A stretch of DNA of 64,000 nt from Mesorhizobium sp. 1M-11 (GCF_001303895.1 NZ_LJSD01000050.1:124001-188000); one strand, 5' to 3'; shown: positions 31,809 to 44,023, numbered from the stretch's first letter. Notes: generated by a model from the sequence alone, not told the origin. Numbers and translations: made by a program.

Positions 31809-34268
31809 ATGAGCACGCCGCGCCTGCCCGAACTGCCCGTTACCGCTGTACTGCCCGCACTGACCAGCGCACTCGATGCCGGCAGCAGCGCCGTGCTGGT
31901 TGCGCCGCCCGGAGCAGGCAAGACGACTTTGGTGCCGCTTGCTTTGCTCGACGCCTCCTGGCTCGCGTCCGGCAAGATCGTATTGCTGGAGCCGCGCCGG
32001 CTCGCCGCCCGGGCGGCGGCAAGGCGCATGGCTGCCCTGCTCGGCGAGGAGCCGGGCGGTACGGTGGGGTACGCCATGCGCATGGAGAACCGCACCTCGG
32101 CCAAGACACGCATTCTCGTCGTCACCGAAGGCGTGCTGGCGCGCATGATCCTCGATGATCCGGAGCTGCCGGGTATCTCGGCGGTGATCTTCGACGAATT
32201 CCACGAACGTTCGCTGGACGGCGATTTCGGCCTGGCGCTCGCGCTCGATGTGCAAGGCGCGCTGCGGCCGGACCTGCGCCTTCTGGTGATGTCGGCGACC
32301 CTCGACGGCGCACGCGTGGCGAAACTTTTGTCCGAGGCGCCGGTCATCGAAAGCGAAGGCCGCAGCTTTCCCGTCGAAATCCGCTATGACGAGCGCCCTG
32401 CCGGCCTGCCCATCGAAGACGCGATGGCCAAGGCCGTGCGAAATGCGCTCGCAGAAGAACCCGGCAGCGTGCTCGCCTTCCTGCCCGGTCAGCGCGAGAT
32501 CGAACGAACGGCAGCGCAATTGGAAGGCCGCGTCGGCACGGACACCGATATCGTGCCGCTCTATGGCCAGCTCGACGGCAAAGCGCAGGACGCGGCCATC
32601 CGGCCGGCACAAGCGGGCCGGCGCAAGGTGGTGCTGGCAACCGCGATCGCCGAAACCTCGATCACCATCGACGGCGTGCGCGTCGTCATCGATTCCGGTC
32701 TGTCGCGGCTGCCGAAATATGAACCGGCCAGCGGCCTGACGCGGCTGGAAACAGTCCGGGCCTCGCGCGCCTCCGCCGATCAGCGCGCGGGGCGCGCGGG
32801 GCGAACACAACCGGGTGTCGCGATCCGGCTGTGGCGCGCCGAACAGACCGCTGCGCTGCCGGCATTCACTCCGCCTGAGATCCTGGAAGCCGATCTTTCC
32901 GGCCTGATGCTGGATTGCGCCGCTTTCGGTGTAGCCGATCCGGCCAGCCTCGCCTTTCTGGATACACCGCCGGCGCCGGCGCTGGCCGAAGCACGTGCCC
33001 TGCTCAAGGCACTGCATGCCATCGATGAGGCCGGGAGATTGACTGAAGCCGGTTCCGCCATGCGCAAGCTCGCGCTGCCGGTGCGGCTCGCCCATATGGT
33101 TGCCGAAGCCGCCAACCATGGCCATGCGCAACATGCCGCGCAGCTCGCAGTTCTGCTGACCGAACGCGGGCTCGGCGGCGACAGTGCCGATCTGGAGCGA
33201 CGTCTGATGCGCTTTGCATCGGACCGTTCGCCGCGCGCCAATGCGGCGCGGCAATTGGCCGACAGGCTGGCGCGCACCGTTTCTTCCGCCGCGCCCGAAA
33301 CCGGCGCCGCAGGCGCACTTCTTCTCAATGCCTGGCCCGATCGTGTCGCCAAGGCGCGTGGCGAACGGGGTCGCTTCGTTCTCGCCAACGGTTCCGGCGC
33401 AATGCTGGATGCAGCCGACCCGCTTGCCGGCGAGACGTTCCTCGTCGTCGCCGACCTGCAGGGCAAGGCACAGAACGCCCGCATCACCGCGGCAGCCCCT
33501 GTGAGCGAAGCGGAAATCCGCGACGCCCTTACCGACCGCATCGAAACGCGTCGCGAAGCCAGCTTCGATCGCGAGAAGCGCTCGGTGCGCGTGCGGGAAA
33601 CGGTTCGCCTTGGCGCCATCGTGCTGGCCGAGCGGATGCTGCCTGCTCCAAAGGGAGCGGATGCCGACAACGCCATCATCGAGGCGGTGCGCGAACATGG
33701 TCTTGCCTTGCTGCCATGGAGCAAGGAAACGGAAAGCCTGCGCAACCGTCTCGCCTGGCTGCATCGCGGTCTTGGCGCGCCGTGGCCCGACATGAACGAC
33801 GAAGCGTTGATCGGACGGCTTGACGATTGGCTGGCACCGTTCCTCACCGGCGAGGCTTCGCTCAACGCCGTTTCCGGCGGCGCATTGACGAGTGGCCTGA
33901 TCGCAATGGTGCCGCATGACCTTCAGCGCAAGGTCGACGCGCTCGCCCCGACCCATTTCGGCGCGCCGTCCGGCAGCCATGTGCCGATCCGTTATGACGG
34001 GGAAGCGCCGGTGCTTTCCATTCGCGTGCAGGAGCTGTTCGGTCTCGATCGCCACCCTTCAATCGCCAACGGCACCGTACCGCTGACCCTGGAACTTTTG
34101 TCACCCGCGCATCGGCCGATCCAGATGACGCGCGACCTGCCTGGCTTCTGGCGTGGTTCATGGGCCGATGTACGTTCCGATATGCGCGGCCGCTATCCCA
34201 AACACGTGTGGCCGGAGAACCCGCTCGAAGCGGCGGCCACCAGCCGCGCCAAGCCGCGCGGCACCTGA
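31809..34268 (+). CDS. hrpB: ATP-dependent helicase HrpB
   Basis: An 819-residue DEAH-type RNA helicase of the usual HrpB length. Motif I is APPGAGKTT (residues 32-40), motif II is FDEFHERSLDGD (about 130), motif III is MSATLDG, and motif VI is SADQRAGRAGRTQPGVAIRLW. The C-terminal HrpB-specific domain ends with TRDLPGFWRGSWADVRSDMRG (two parts), DMRGRYPKHVWPENP. Its biological role is poorly defined even in E. coli. The ATG at 31809 was preferred over a GTG at 31773 because the family N-terminus starts here. A mosaic repeat follows before actS. Confidence 0.95.
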   Translation: MSTPRLPELPVTAVLPALTSALDAGSSAVLVAPPGAGKTTLVPLALLDASWLASGKIVLLEPRRLAARAAARRMAALLGEEPGGTVGYAMRMENRTSAKTRILVVTEGVLARMILDDPELPGISAVIFDEFHERSLDGDFGLALALDVQGALRPDLRLLVMSATLDGARVAKLLSEAPVIESEGRSFPVEIRYDERPAGLPIEDAMAKAVRNALAEEPGSVLAFLPGQREIERTAAQLEGRVGTDTDIVPLYGQLDGKAQDAAIRPAQAGRRKVVLATAIAETSITIDGVRVVIDSGLSRLPKYEPASGLTRLETVRASRASADQRAGRAGRTQPGVAIRLWRAEQTAALPAFTPPEILEADLSGLMLDCAAFGVADPASLAFLDTPPAPALAEARALLKALHAIDEAGRLTEAGSAMRKLALPVRLAHMVAEAANHGHAQHAAQLAVLLTERGLGGDSADLERRLMRFASDRSPRANAARQLADRLARTVSSAAPETGAAGALLLNAWPDRVAKARGERGRFVLANGSGAMLDAADPLAGETFLVVADLQGKAQNARITAAAPVSEAEIRDALTDRIETRREASFDREKRSVRVRETVRLGAIVLAERMLPAPKGADADNAIIEAVREHGLALLPWSKETESLRNRLAWLHRGLGAPWPDMNDEALIGRLDDWLAPFLTGEASLNAVSGGALTSGLIAMVPHDLQRKVDALAPTHFGAPSGSHVPIRYDGEAPVLSIRVQELFGLDRHPSIANGTVPLTLELLSPAHRPIQMTRDLPGFWRGSWADVRSDMRGRYPKHVWPENPLEAAATSRAKPRGT

Positions 34269-34295
34269 AACTGGCGCGCGACCCATGCCGTCGCG

Positions 34296-34380
34296 CCAGA
34301 GCGAATTCATTCCGCTCTCTTCGTTGTTGGCGCACGATCTTATCCGAAAAGTCTACAACTTTTTCGGGATCATGCTTTAG
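34296..34380. repeat. Intergenic mosaic palindromic element (module C type), copy 4
   Basis: It lies between hrpB and actS. The core is CTTATCCGAAAAGTCTACAA followed by CTTTTTCGGGATCATGCTTT, with a preceding GAGCGAATTCATTCCGCTCT palindrome. The last bases lie within 10 bp of the actS start, so the element may contribute to its leader. Confidence 0.75.
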
Positions 34381-34388
34381 AAAGCTTC

Positions 34389-35720
34389 ATGATCAACATC
34401 CAGCGTTCTCCCGACTTCCAGCCAACCGACCGGTTGCGGCTCAACACGTTGATCTGGCTGCGCTGGCTTGCCATCGTCGGCCAGAGCATCACCGTGCTGG
34501 TCGTCGCCTATGGGCTGAATTTCCCGCTGCCGGTCAGCTTCTGCTTTACGCTGATCGCCTGCTCGGCCTGGATGAACCTGTTCCTGGCCTTTCGTTACCC
34601 GGCCGCGCACCGCCTTGCGCCGCCAGCCGCCTTCGGCATCCTGGTGTTCGACAGCCTGCAGCTTGCCGGCCTGCTGTACCTGACCGGCGGCCTGACCAAT
34701 CCGTTCGCGCTGCTCCTCACCGTGCCGGTCGTCATTTCGGCAACGTCGCTGCCGCTGCGGCTCACGGCAATCCTCGGTGCGCTGGTCGTGGCCGCCGCAA
34801 CGCTGCTTGTGTTTTTCCACGAACCCTTACCCTGGTACGAGAGCATCACACTGGTGATGCCGGTGCCTTACGTGGCGGGCGTTTGGGTGGCGGTGCTGTG
34901 CTCGATCGCCTTCACCGGCATCTACGCTTTCCGTGTCGCCAAGGAGGCGCGCCAGCTGGCCAACGCGCTCGCCGCGACGGAACTGGTGCTGCAGCGCGAG
35001 CAACACCTGTCTGCGCTCGACGGTCTGGCGGCAGCGGCGGCGCATGAACTCGGCACGCCGCTCGCCACCATCACATTGGTGGTGCGCGAGATGGAAAAGA
35101 CGCTGGGCAAGGATCCGAAATACCATGAGGATGTTTCACTGCTGCGCACACAGAGCGAGCGCTGCCGCGAGATCCTGAAGCGCTTGACCAATCTCTCCTC
35201 GGAAGGAGAGCCATTGCTTGCGCAGCTGTCGTTGAGTTCGCTGGTCGAGGAAGTGGTGGCGCCGCATCGCGACTTCGGCATCAAGATCGAGCTCAAGCCG
35301 GGCGAATGCACCGGCCCCGAACCGGTCAGCCGCCGCAATCCCGGCGTGCTCTACGGGCTCGGCAATCTGGTCGAGAACGCCGTCGACTTCGCCCGCTCCT
35401 CGATCACCGTGCGCTGGGGCTGGAACGACCAGCATGTCACATTGTCGATAACCGACGACGGCCGGGGTTTCCCGCCGGAGATCATCGACCGCATCGGTGA
35501 GCCCTATATGTCGACCCGGCAAGGCACGGAACGCGGCGGCGGCGGGCTGGGGCTCGGCCTGTTCATCGCCAAGACGCTGATCGAACGCTCGGGCGCGAAC
35601 ATCGAGTTCCAGAATTCGGGAGGCCCGGGCGAAGGTGCGGTCGTCCGCATCGACTGGCCGCGCGAGGTGTTCGTCAACGCCAAGGTCATGTATCCGACGG
35701 GTCTCGATGCAGCGGAATAA
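34389..35720 (+). CDS. actS: Redox-sensing histidine kinase ActS/RegB
   Basis: A 443-residue membrane sensor kinase of the RegB/PrrB/ActS family. Six membrane segments occupy about residues 20-180 and contain the quinone-sensing box GGLTNPF (100-106). The phospho-acceptor is His219 in AAAHELGTPLA. The redox-active Cys of R. capsulatus RegB is kept here as Cys259 (SERCREILKRL), 40 residues after the His as in that protein. The catalytic domain shows N-box GNLVENAVDFA, TDDGRGFPPE and GGLGLGLFIAKTLIERSGA. It controls CO2/N2 fixation, respiration and acid tolerance in relatives. The partner actR follows after 190 bp. Confidence 0.95.
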   Translation: MINIQRSPDFQPTDRLRLNTLIWLRWLAIVGQSITVLVVAYGLNFPLPVSFCFTLIACSAWMNLFLAFRYPAAHRLAPPAAFGILVFDSLQLAGLLYLTGGLTNPFALLLTVPVVISATSLPLRLTAILGALVVAAATLLVFFHEPLPWYESITLVMPVPYVAGVWVAVLCSIAFTGIYAFRVAKEARQLANALAATELVLQREQHLSALDGLAAAAAHELGTPLATITLVVREMEKTLGKDPKYHEDVSLLRTQSERCREILKRLTNLSSEGEPLLAQLSLSSLVEEVVAPHRDFGIKIELKPGECTGPEPVSRRNPGVLYGLGNLVENAVDFARSSITVRWGWNDQHVTLSITDDGRGFPPEIIDRIGEPYMSTRQGTERGGGGLGLGLFIAKTLIERSGANIEFQNSGGPGEGAVVRIDWPREVFVNAKVMYPTGLDAAE

Positions 35721-35785
35721 CGCAGGATGACACCGAGCGTGCGCATGCCCGCGAAATCGAAAAGGACGATGCGCCAACTCAAAAT

Positions 35786-35832
35786 TGCTGGAACGCGCTT
35801 TGCGCGTCCAAAGGGCGCGACGCTCCAATGGA
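35786..35832. repeat. Short mosaic repeat between actS and actR
   Basis: CGCGCTTTGCGCGTCCAAAG followed by GCGCGACGCTCCAA resembles the first half of the elements at 1040 and 3116 (GCGCGTCC...GCGCAAAGGACGCTCCAAC) without the module C dyad. It lies about 80 bases upstream of actR. Confidence 0.5.
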
Positions 35833-35910
35833 AAACCGGTGAAAATTGGACAATTAAGGCACAATCGCTATATCTGAGCCGAAAATAAAGAAGAAGGACA
35901 AGAACCAATC

Positions 35911-36474
35911 ATGAGCGGTGAAGATGCCCAGGGCGGCATGGTGACGGGCGACGACACTTCCCTTTTGATCGTCGAGGACGACAAGCCATTTCTCACTCGC
36001 CTCGCTCGTGCCATGGAAGGGCGCGGTTTCGCGGTCGAGACCGCCGAAAGCGTCGAGGAAGCCCTGGCGAAAGCTCGCGCCAATCCACCGGCCTATGCGG
36101 TGGTGGACATGCGCCTCGGCGACGGAAGCGGGCTCGATGTCGTCGCCGCCATCCGCGAGAAGCGCGCCGACGCACGCGCGATCATCCTCACCGGCTACGG
36201 CAACATCGCCACCGCCGTGACAGCCGTGAAACTCGGCGCTGTCGACTATCTTTCCAAACCTGCCGATGCCGACGACATCTTCGCCGCTCTGACGCGCACC
36301 GGCAGCGAACGCGTCGCCCCACCGGAAAACCCGATGTCGGCCGACCGCGTGCGGTGGGAACACATCCAGAGGGTCTATGAAATGTGCGAGCGCAACGTTT
36401 CGGAGACGGCACGGCGTCTGAACATGCACCGCCGCACGCTGCAGCGTATCCTGGCCAAACGCGCGCCCCGCTGA
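35911..36474 (+). CDS. actR: Redox response regulator ActR/RegA
   Basis: A 187-residue two-component regulator. The receiver domain has the acidic pocket (VEDD, 21-24), phospho-acceptor Asp66 in VVDMRLGDGSGLD, the Thr in ILTGYGNIATAV and the Lys in YLSKPADADDI. A Pro-rich linker leads to a Fis-type helix-turn-helix (VSETARRLNMHRRTLQRILA) that is nearly invariant in RegA/PrrA/ActR. It is encoded behind its kinase actS but with a 190-bp gap, so a separate promoter is possible. Confidence 0.96.
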   Translation: MSGEDAQGGMVTGDDTSLLIVEDDKPFLTRLARAMEGRGFAVETAESVEEALAKARANPPAYAVVDMRLGDGSGLDVVAAIREKRADARAIILTGYGNIATAVTAVKLGAVDYLSKPADADDIFAALTRTGSERVAPPENPMSADRVRWEHIQRVYEMCERNVSETARRLNMHRRTLQRILAKRAPR

Positions 36475-36498
36475 TTTCAAGCGAAGGCTATAAATTCG

Positions 36499-36606
36499 CC
36501 CTAGAGCATTTTGTAACCAAGTGGAATCACTTGGCGTTACAAGAATGCGACGAAAACAAAAACTTAGAGCGTTTCCGCGTTTCCGTGAAAAACGGAAACG
36601 CTCTAG
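36499..36606. repeat. Composite palindromic repeat with module B, between actR and nhaA
   Basis: The left part is a long palindrome, TTGTAAC-CAAGTG-GAAT-CACTTG-GC-GTTACAA (36511-36542). The right part is module B (36565-36605), TAGAGCGTTTCCGCG...AACGGAAACGCTCTA, nearly identical to 22277-22320. Here module B is paired with a different left module, which shows that the modules shuffle. Confidence 0.8.
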
Positions 36607-36690
36607 TGTCGCAGACGGCACGGCTTTGCTTGCCGCGCCTCTCTGCCTTCGGCATCATCCGTCCAGCCGCAACCAGTTTCAGGAGCAGAC

Positions 36691-37884
36691 ATGGCGAATG
36701 ACAACCCGCGCCCGATCTCGGTTTTCCGCGAATTCCTGGATGGCGAGGCTGCAGGCGGCATCATCCTGATCGCGGCTGCCGCACTTGCATTGATCGTCGC
36801 CAATTCGCCGCTGGCTGAAACCTATTTCGCCGCTTTGCACGCCTATCTCGGCCCGCTCAGCGTGCTGCACTGGGTGAACGACGCGCTGATGGCCGTGTTC
36901 TTCCTGCTCGTCGGCCTTGAGATCAAACGCGAGATGCTGGATGGCCAACTGTCGACCTGGCCGCGCCGCATGCTGCCCGGCATCGCGGCTGCAGGCGGCA
37001 TGGTCGTGCCGGCGCTGGTTTATATCGCCATCAACCGCGACAATGCCGAAGCTCTGCCTGGTTGGGCGATCCCGACCGCCACCGACATCGCTTTCGCGCT
37101 CGGCGTTCTATCGCTGCTCGGCAACCGCGTGCCGGCTTCGCTCAAAGTGTTCCTGACCGCGCTCGCCATCATCGACGATCTCGGCGCCGTCATCATCATC
37201 GCATTGTTTTACACCAGCGGCCTGTCGTTCGCCTATCTCGTTGCGGCGCTTGCCGTCATCGTCGTTCTGATCGTGCTCAACCGCATGGGCGTGCTGACGC
37301 TCGCTCCCTATCTGGTGCTCGGCGCGGTGCTGTGGGTGCTGGTGTTGAAATCCGGCGTTCATGCGACCCTCGCCGGCGTAGCGCTGGCGCTCACCATCCC
37401 GCTCAGGGTGACGCCCGGCATCGCGCATGATCTGGAGCATTCGCCGCTGCATCGGCTGGAGCATGCGCTGCACCGCTTCGTACCGCTGATCATCATCCCG
37501 ATCTTCGGCTTCGCCAATGCCGGCGTTTCCCTGGCAGGCTTCACCCCCGCCACGCTGGTCGAGCCGCTGACACTCGGCGTCGCAGCCGGTCTCGTCATCG
37601 GCAAGCTGGTTGGCGTGCTCGGCGCTTCGGCTCTCGCCATCAAGCTTGGTCTGGCCGACCTGCCGGTGCGGGCCGGCTGGATGCAGATGACCGGCATCGC
37701 GCTTCTGTGCGGCATCGGTTTCACGATGAGCCTGTTCATCGGACTGCTCGCCTTCGCCGACAACCCGGCGCTGCAGGATGCCGTCAAGGTGGGCATCCTC
37801 GCTGGCTCGCTGGTGGCAGCACTAGCAGGGGCGGCCCTGCTTCTGGCAGCACCAGGCGTGGCGGACCAGGGCGAGGACGAATAG
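36691..37884 (+). CDS. nhaA: Na+/H+ antiporter NhaA
   Basis: A 397-residue inner-membrane antiporter with about 12 membrane segments. Family markers are FLDGEAAGGIILIAAAALAL at the start, FFLLVGLEIKREML, PTATDIAFALGVLSLLG and the ion-binding aspartate pair in LAIIDDLGAVIIIA. It exports Na+ or Li+ in exchange for protons and supports pH homeostasis. AGGAGCAGAC precedes the ATG. It has no operon partner; a repeat lies upstream and a strong bidirectional terminator downstream. Confidence 0.96.
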   Translation: MANDNPRPISVFREFLDGEAAGGIILIAAAALALIVANSPLAETYFAALHAYLGPLSVLHWVNDALMAVFFLLVGLEIKREMLDGQLSTWPRRMLPGIAAAGGMVVPALVYIAINRDNAEALPGWAIPTATDIAFALGVLSLLGNRVPASLKVFLTALAIIDDLGAVIIIALFYTSGLSFAYLVAALAVIVVLIVLNRMGVLTLAPYLVLGAVLWVLVLKSGVHATLAGVALALTIPLRVTPGIAHDLEHSPLHRLEHALHRFVPLIIIPIFGFANAGVSLAGFTPATLVEPLTLGVAAGLVIGKLVGVLGASALAIKLGLADLPVRAGWMQMTGIALLCGIGFTMSLFIGLLAFADNPALQDAVKVGILAGSLVAALAGAALLLAAPGVADQGEDE

Positions 37885-37886
37885 AC

Positions 37887-37930
37887 GCAAAAAAGCCGGC
37901 GCCTCCACACCGAAGACGCCGGCCCTTTGG
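37887..37930. terminator. Bidirectional terminator between nhaA and the DUF305 gene
   Basis: The stem GCCGGCG (37895-37901) with CGCCGGC (37917-37923) is flanked by AAAAAA on the left and CCCTTTGG on the right. It serves nhaA on the plus strand and, through the T-run on the other strand, the copA-DUF305 unit. Confidence 0.8.
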
Positions 37931-37947
37931 TTTGAAAGATTGCTGCG

Positions 37948-38340
37948 TTACTTGACCGGATTGGCTGCCAGCCAGGCCTGCATTTCCTTGATTTCGGCTT
38001 CCTGCGCTGTAATCACCGCTTCGGCCAGTTTGCGCATTTCCGGATCCTTGCCGTTGGCCAGAAGCACCTTGGCCATGTCGATTGCCGCCTGATGATGCGG
38101 GATCATGCCGCGAGCGAAGTCGACATCGGCGTTGCCGGAATATTCGATCGCGGCCATCGCCTTGTGCATCTTGTCCATCGCTTCCTTGTACCCGGCGGTC
38201 GACGCGCCTTCCGCGCTCGTGGCCATCGCGCCCATGTCATGGCCGCTATGGTCTTCCTGCGCCGGTGCGGTCTCCAGGAGCACGGCGACCAGCATGCCGG
38301 CCGCCATCAGAGCGAGGACAATCTTCTTCATCAGGTTCAT
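37948..38340 (-). CDS. DUF305 family periplasmic protein, copper-locus associated
   Basis: A 130-residue exported protein. A signal peptide covers about residues 1-28 (KKIVLALMAAGMLVAVLLETAPAQ). The mature region begins with a His/Met-rich stretch, HSGHDMGAMA, and holds the DUF305 core GMIPHHQAAIDMAK (about 78-91) in a ferritin-like four-helix fold. These proteins accompany copper resistance genes and the His/Met residues suggest Cu binding, but no biochemical role is established. GGAGAACCG precedes the ATG. It follows copA by 73 bp on the same strand and presumably shares its copper-induced promoter. Confidence 0.88.
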   Translation of the reverse strand: MNLMKKIVLALMAAGMLVAVLLETAPAQEDHSGHDMGAMATSAEGASTAGYKEAMDKMHKAMAAIEYSGNADVDFARGMIPHHQAAIDMAKVLLANGKDPEMRKLAEAVITAQEAEIKEMQAWLAANPVK

Positions 38341-38413
38341 TCGGTTCTCCTTGTTGTAGGCCCTAGTTGGGGCCTGGGCCGGCGTCCGTCCAGAGGCGCG
38401 GATGCCGCAGGGA

Positions 38414-40927
<2,514 letters not shown>

Positions 40928-40960
40928 GGCCGAATCCCTTAAATCATCCGCTTTCGACCG

Positions 40961-40991
40961 CAGATAGGGGTTCCAGCAACTGGAAGGTCAA
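40961..40991 (-). promoter_or_regulatory. HmrR/CueR-type copper-responsive promoter of copA
   Basis: On the minus strand a -35 TTGACC and a -10 TATCTG are separated by exactly 19 bp, the stretched spacing typical of MerR-family promoters. The spacer contains the dyad TTCCAGTTGCTGGAA, flanked by CC and CC. This matches known CueR/HmrR operators. It lies 34 bases upstream of the copA ATG. Confidence 0.92.
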
Positions 40992-41088
40992 GAGGTAAAC
41001 CATGCGCCGTTTCCGGTCGGCGTGTGCCCATACCCATAGCCGTCAAAACAGGCTATAGACGCCGCCGGAAAGGCGCTACCGAAGGCCA

Positions 41089-43887
41089 ATGGCGAAGATC
41101 CCCCTCAAGCTCCACGAGATCATCGACGGCACGCAGCTGCGCGAAGAACTGTCCGCGCTGACCATCGAGACAAGCGGCGATGGATCAGGCGCCACGGTGC
41201 GGACGGCCGCGTTGAAGCTGCTCAAGACCAAGATGGCGGAAGGCCGCGAAGTCGCCGAACGCCTGCTGATGAACGATGGCGGCGGTACGGCTTGCGCAGC
41301 CAGACTCTCCCATCTGATGGACGAGATCATCGCCGCGCTCTACGATTTCGCCGTCACCCATGTCTATCGCGCCAAGAACCCGTCCGCCGCCGAGCGCATG
41401 GCGATCGTCGCCGTCGGCGGCTATGGCCGCGGCACGCTCGCGCCGGGTTCGGACATCGATCTGCTTTTCCTCCTGCCCTACAAGCAGACACCGTGGGGCG
41501 AGCAGATCGTCGAATACATGCTTTACATGCTGTGGGACATGGGGCTGAAGGTCGGCCACGCCACCCGCAACATCGACGAATGCCTCAGGCTGTCGCGCTC
41601 TGACATGACGATCCGAACCGCCGTGCTGGAGGCCCGTTTCGTCTGGGGCGAAAAAGCGCTGTGCGACGAACTGATCACCCGTTTCGACCGCGAGGTGGTC
41701 CGCAACACAGGCGCCGAATACGCGCAGGCCAAGCTGGCCGAGCGCGACGAACGGCACCGCAAGGGCGGCGAGAGCCGCTACCTGGTCGAGCCCAACATCA
41801 AGGACGGCAAGGGTGGCTTGCGCGACCTGCAGACCCTGTTCTGGATCGGCAAGTATTTCTATCGCGAGCGCACGGTGGAGGAGCTGGTCGCCCAGGGCGT
41901 CTTCACGACCGACGAGTTCAATCAGTTCCAGAAGGCCGAGGACTTCCTGTGGGCGGTGCGCTGCCACATGCATTTCCTGACCGGCAAGGCCGAGGAGCGG
42001 CTGCATTTCGATATCCAGCGCGATATCGCCGACCGGCTCGGCTACAAGAGCCATCCCGGCCTTTCGGCTGTCGAGCGCTTCATGAAGCACTACTTCCTGG
42101 TTGCCAAGGATGTCGGCGATCTCACCCGTATTTTCTGCGCGGCGCTGGAAGAAGAGCAGGCGAGCCATGTTTCCGGTTTCAACCGGCTGTTCCTCACCTT
42201 CTCGCGCCGCCGCCGCAAGCTGGCCGGCACCGCCGACTTCATCGTCGACAATGACCGCATCAACATCGCCGACAACAAGGTGTTCGACCGCGACCCGGTG
42301 AATCTTTTGCGCCTGTTCTGGTTCGCGGACCGGCACGCGCTGGAATACCACCCGGACGCGCTGAAGCTGGTGACACGCTCGCTCAAGCTGGTCGACCGCA
42401 ACCTGCGCCGCGACCGCGAGGCGAACCGGCTGTTCCTCGATATCCTGACCTCGGACCGCCAGCCGGAGCTCAACCTGCGCCGCATGAACGAGGCCGGCCT
42501 GCTCGGCAAATTGATCCCCGATTTCGGCAAGATCGTCGCGATGATGCAGTTCAACATGTACCACCACTACACGGTGGACGAGCACCTGCTGCGTTGCATC
42601 GACGTGCTCTCGGAGATCGAACGCGGCGGCGGCGAGAAGATCCATCCCCTCTCACACAGGCTGATCGGCGAATTGAAGAGCCAGCGCGAGGCGCTTTACG
42701 TCGCCGTACTGCTGCACGATATCGCCAAGGGCCGGCCTGAGGACCACTCCGAAGCCGGCGCGAGGATTGCCCGGCGTATCTGCCCGCATATGGGGCTTTC
42801 GGCCACCGACACCTCGACCGTCGCCTGGCTGGTGGAAAACCATCTGGTCATGTCGATGACGGCGCAGACGCGCGACCTGAACGACCGCAAGACCATCGAG
42901 GATTTCGCCGATGTCGTGCAGTCGGTCGAGCGGCTGAAAATGCTGCTGATCCTTACCGTCTGCGACATCCGTGGCGTCGGCCCCGGTGTCTGGAACGGCT
43001 GGAAAGGCCAGCTGCTGCGAACGCTCTACTACGAAACGGAGCTGCTTTTGACCGGCGGTTTCTCCGAGGTGTCGCGCGCCGAGCGCGCGGCCGCTGCTCG
43101 CGAACAGCTGGAAGAGGCCCTGTCCGACTGGCCGCAGGAGGAACGCAAGCGCCTGGTGGGCCTGCACTACGAGAATTATCTGCTCACCGTCGATCTGAAA
43201 GACCAGCTGCGCCACGCCGCGTTCGTGCGTGAGGCCGATGCCGCGGGCAGAAAACTCGCCACCATGGTCAAGACGCACGAATTCGAGGCGGTGACCGAAG
43301 TGACGGTGCTGGCGCAGGATCATCCGCGCCTGCTCTCCGTCATAGCGGGAGCCTGTGCGGCGGCCGGCGGCAATATCGTCGACGCGCAGATCTTCACCAC
43401 CGCTGACGGCCGGGCGCTCGACACGATCCTGATCAACCGGGAGTTCGACCGCGATGAGGATGAACGCCGGCGCGGCGAACGGGTAGGCAAGCTGATCGAA
43501 GACGTCCTGTCCGGCCGCGCCTGGCTGCCGGAAATGATCGAGAAACGCACCAGACCGAAACGCGGCGCGAAAACCTTTCGCATCCAACCGCGTGCCGAAA
43601 TCCGCAACACGCTGTCCAACCGCTTTTCGGTGATCGAGGTCGAAGGTCTGGATCGGCCCGGTCTGCTCTCCGAGATCACCGGCACACTATCGGATCTGTC
43701 GCTCGACATCGCTTCGGCACACATCACCACCTTTGGCGAGAAGGTGATCGACACTTTCTATGTCACCGACCTGACCAACCAGAAGCTTGAAAGCCAGAGC
43801 AGGCTGAAGACCATCCGCGAACGGTTGATCGCGACGCTCGAGGGAAACCAGGGCGCGCGCGGCAAGACGAAAGCAGCAGCTGAATGA
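41089..43887 (+). CDS. glnD: [Protein-PII] uridylyltransferase / uridylyl-removing enzyme
   Basis: A 932-residue bifunctional nitrogen sensor that adds or removes UMP on PII proteins according to glutamine. The nucleotidyltransferase motif is GGYGRGTLAPGSDIDLLFLL (110-129, catalytic Asp122 and Asp124). An HD phosphohydrolase domain lies near 494-560 (HHYTVDEHLLR, LLHDIAKGRPEDHSEAGA). Two C-terminal ACT domains begin near 737 and 845 and bind glutamine. All domains are intact. murJ follows, the usual order in Rhizobiales, across a repeat element. Confidence 0.97.
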   Translation: MAKIPLKLHEIIDGTQLREELSALTIETSGDGSGATVRTAALKLLKTKMAEGREVAERLLMNDGGGTACAARLSHLMDEIIAALYDFAVTHVYRAKNPSAAERMAIVAVGGYGRGTLAPGSDIDLLFLLPYKQTPWGEQIVEYMLYMLWDMGLKVGHATRNIDECLRLSRSDMTIRTAVLEARFVWGEKALCDELITRFDREVVRNTGAEYAQAKLAERDERHRKGGESRYLVEPNIKDGKGGLRDLQTLFWIGKYFYRERTVEELVAQGVFTTDEFNQFQKAEDFLWAVRCHMHFLTGKAEERLHFDIQRDIADRLGYKSHPGLSAVERFMKHYFLVAKDVGDLTRIFCAALEEEQASHVSGFNRLFLTFSRRRRKLAGTADFIVDNDRINIADNKVFDRDPVNLLRLFWFADRHALEYHPDALKLVTRSLKLVDRNLRRDREANRLFLDILTSDRQPELNLRRMNEAGLLGKLIPDFGKIVAMMQFNMYHHYTVDEHLLRCIDVLSEIERGGGEKIHPLSHRLIGELKSQREALYVAVLLHDIAKGRPEDHSEAGARIARRICPHMGLSATDTSTVAWLVENHLVMSMTAQTRDLNDRKTIEDFADVVQSVERLKMLLILTVCDIRGVGPGVWNGWKGQLLRTLYYETELLLTGGFSEVSRAERAAAAREQLEEALSDWPQEERKRLVGLHYENYLLTVDLKDQLRHAAFVREADAAGRKLATMVKTHEFEAVTEVTVLAQDHPRLLSVIAGACAAAGGNIVDAQIFTTADGRALDTILINREFDRDEDERRRGERVGKLIEDVLSGRAWLPEMIEKRTRPKRGAKTFRIQPRAEIRNTLSNRFSVIEVEGLDRPGLLSEITGTLSDLSLDIASAHITTFGEKVIDTFYVTDLTNQKLESQSRLKTIRERLIATLEGNQGARGKTKAAAE

Positions 43888-43899
43888 GACAAGTGCAGA

Positions 43900-44017
43900 A
43901 AGTCTCCCCCCTCGAGGGGGAGATGTCGCCGAAGGCGACAGAGGGGGTTGTCTCAGAGGGCACCATCGTAACCCCACCTGGCCGCTACGCGGCCACCCTC
44001 CCCTCAAGGGGGAGGGA
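43900..44017. repeat. Hairpin repeat between glnD and murJ that covers the murJ ribosome-binding site
   Basis: Three hairpins can be drawn: CTCCCCC/GGGGGAG (about 43903-43922), GTCGCC-GAA-GGCGAC (43925-43939), and CCCTCCCC (43996-44003) with GGGGAGGG (44009-44016) around TCAAG. The motif CTCGAGGGGGAGATGTCGCC is a common rhizobial intergenic repeat. The last arm, GGGGGAGGGAAGG, is also the only Shine-Dalgarno of murJ, whose ATG is at 44024. Confidence 0.75.
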
Positions 44018-44023
44018 AGGCGC

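Noticed and set aside
31782..34055. 757-codon minus-strand frame opposite hrpB
   Set aside because: It is an antisense shadow of a helicase gene with all its motifs in place on the plus strand.
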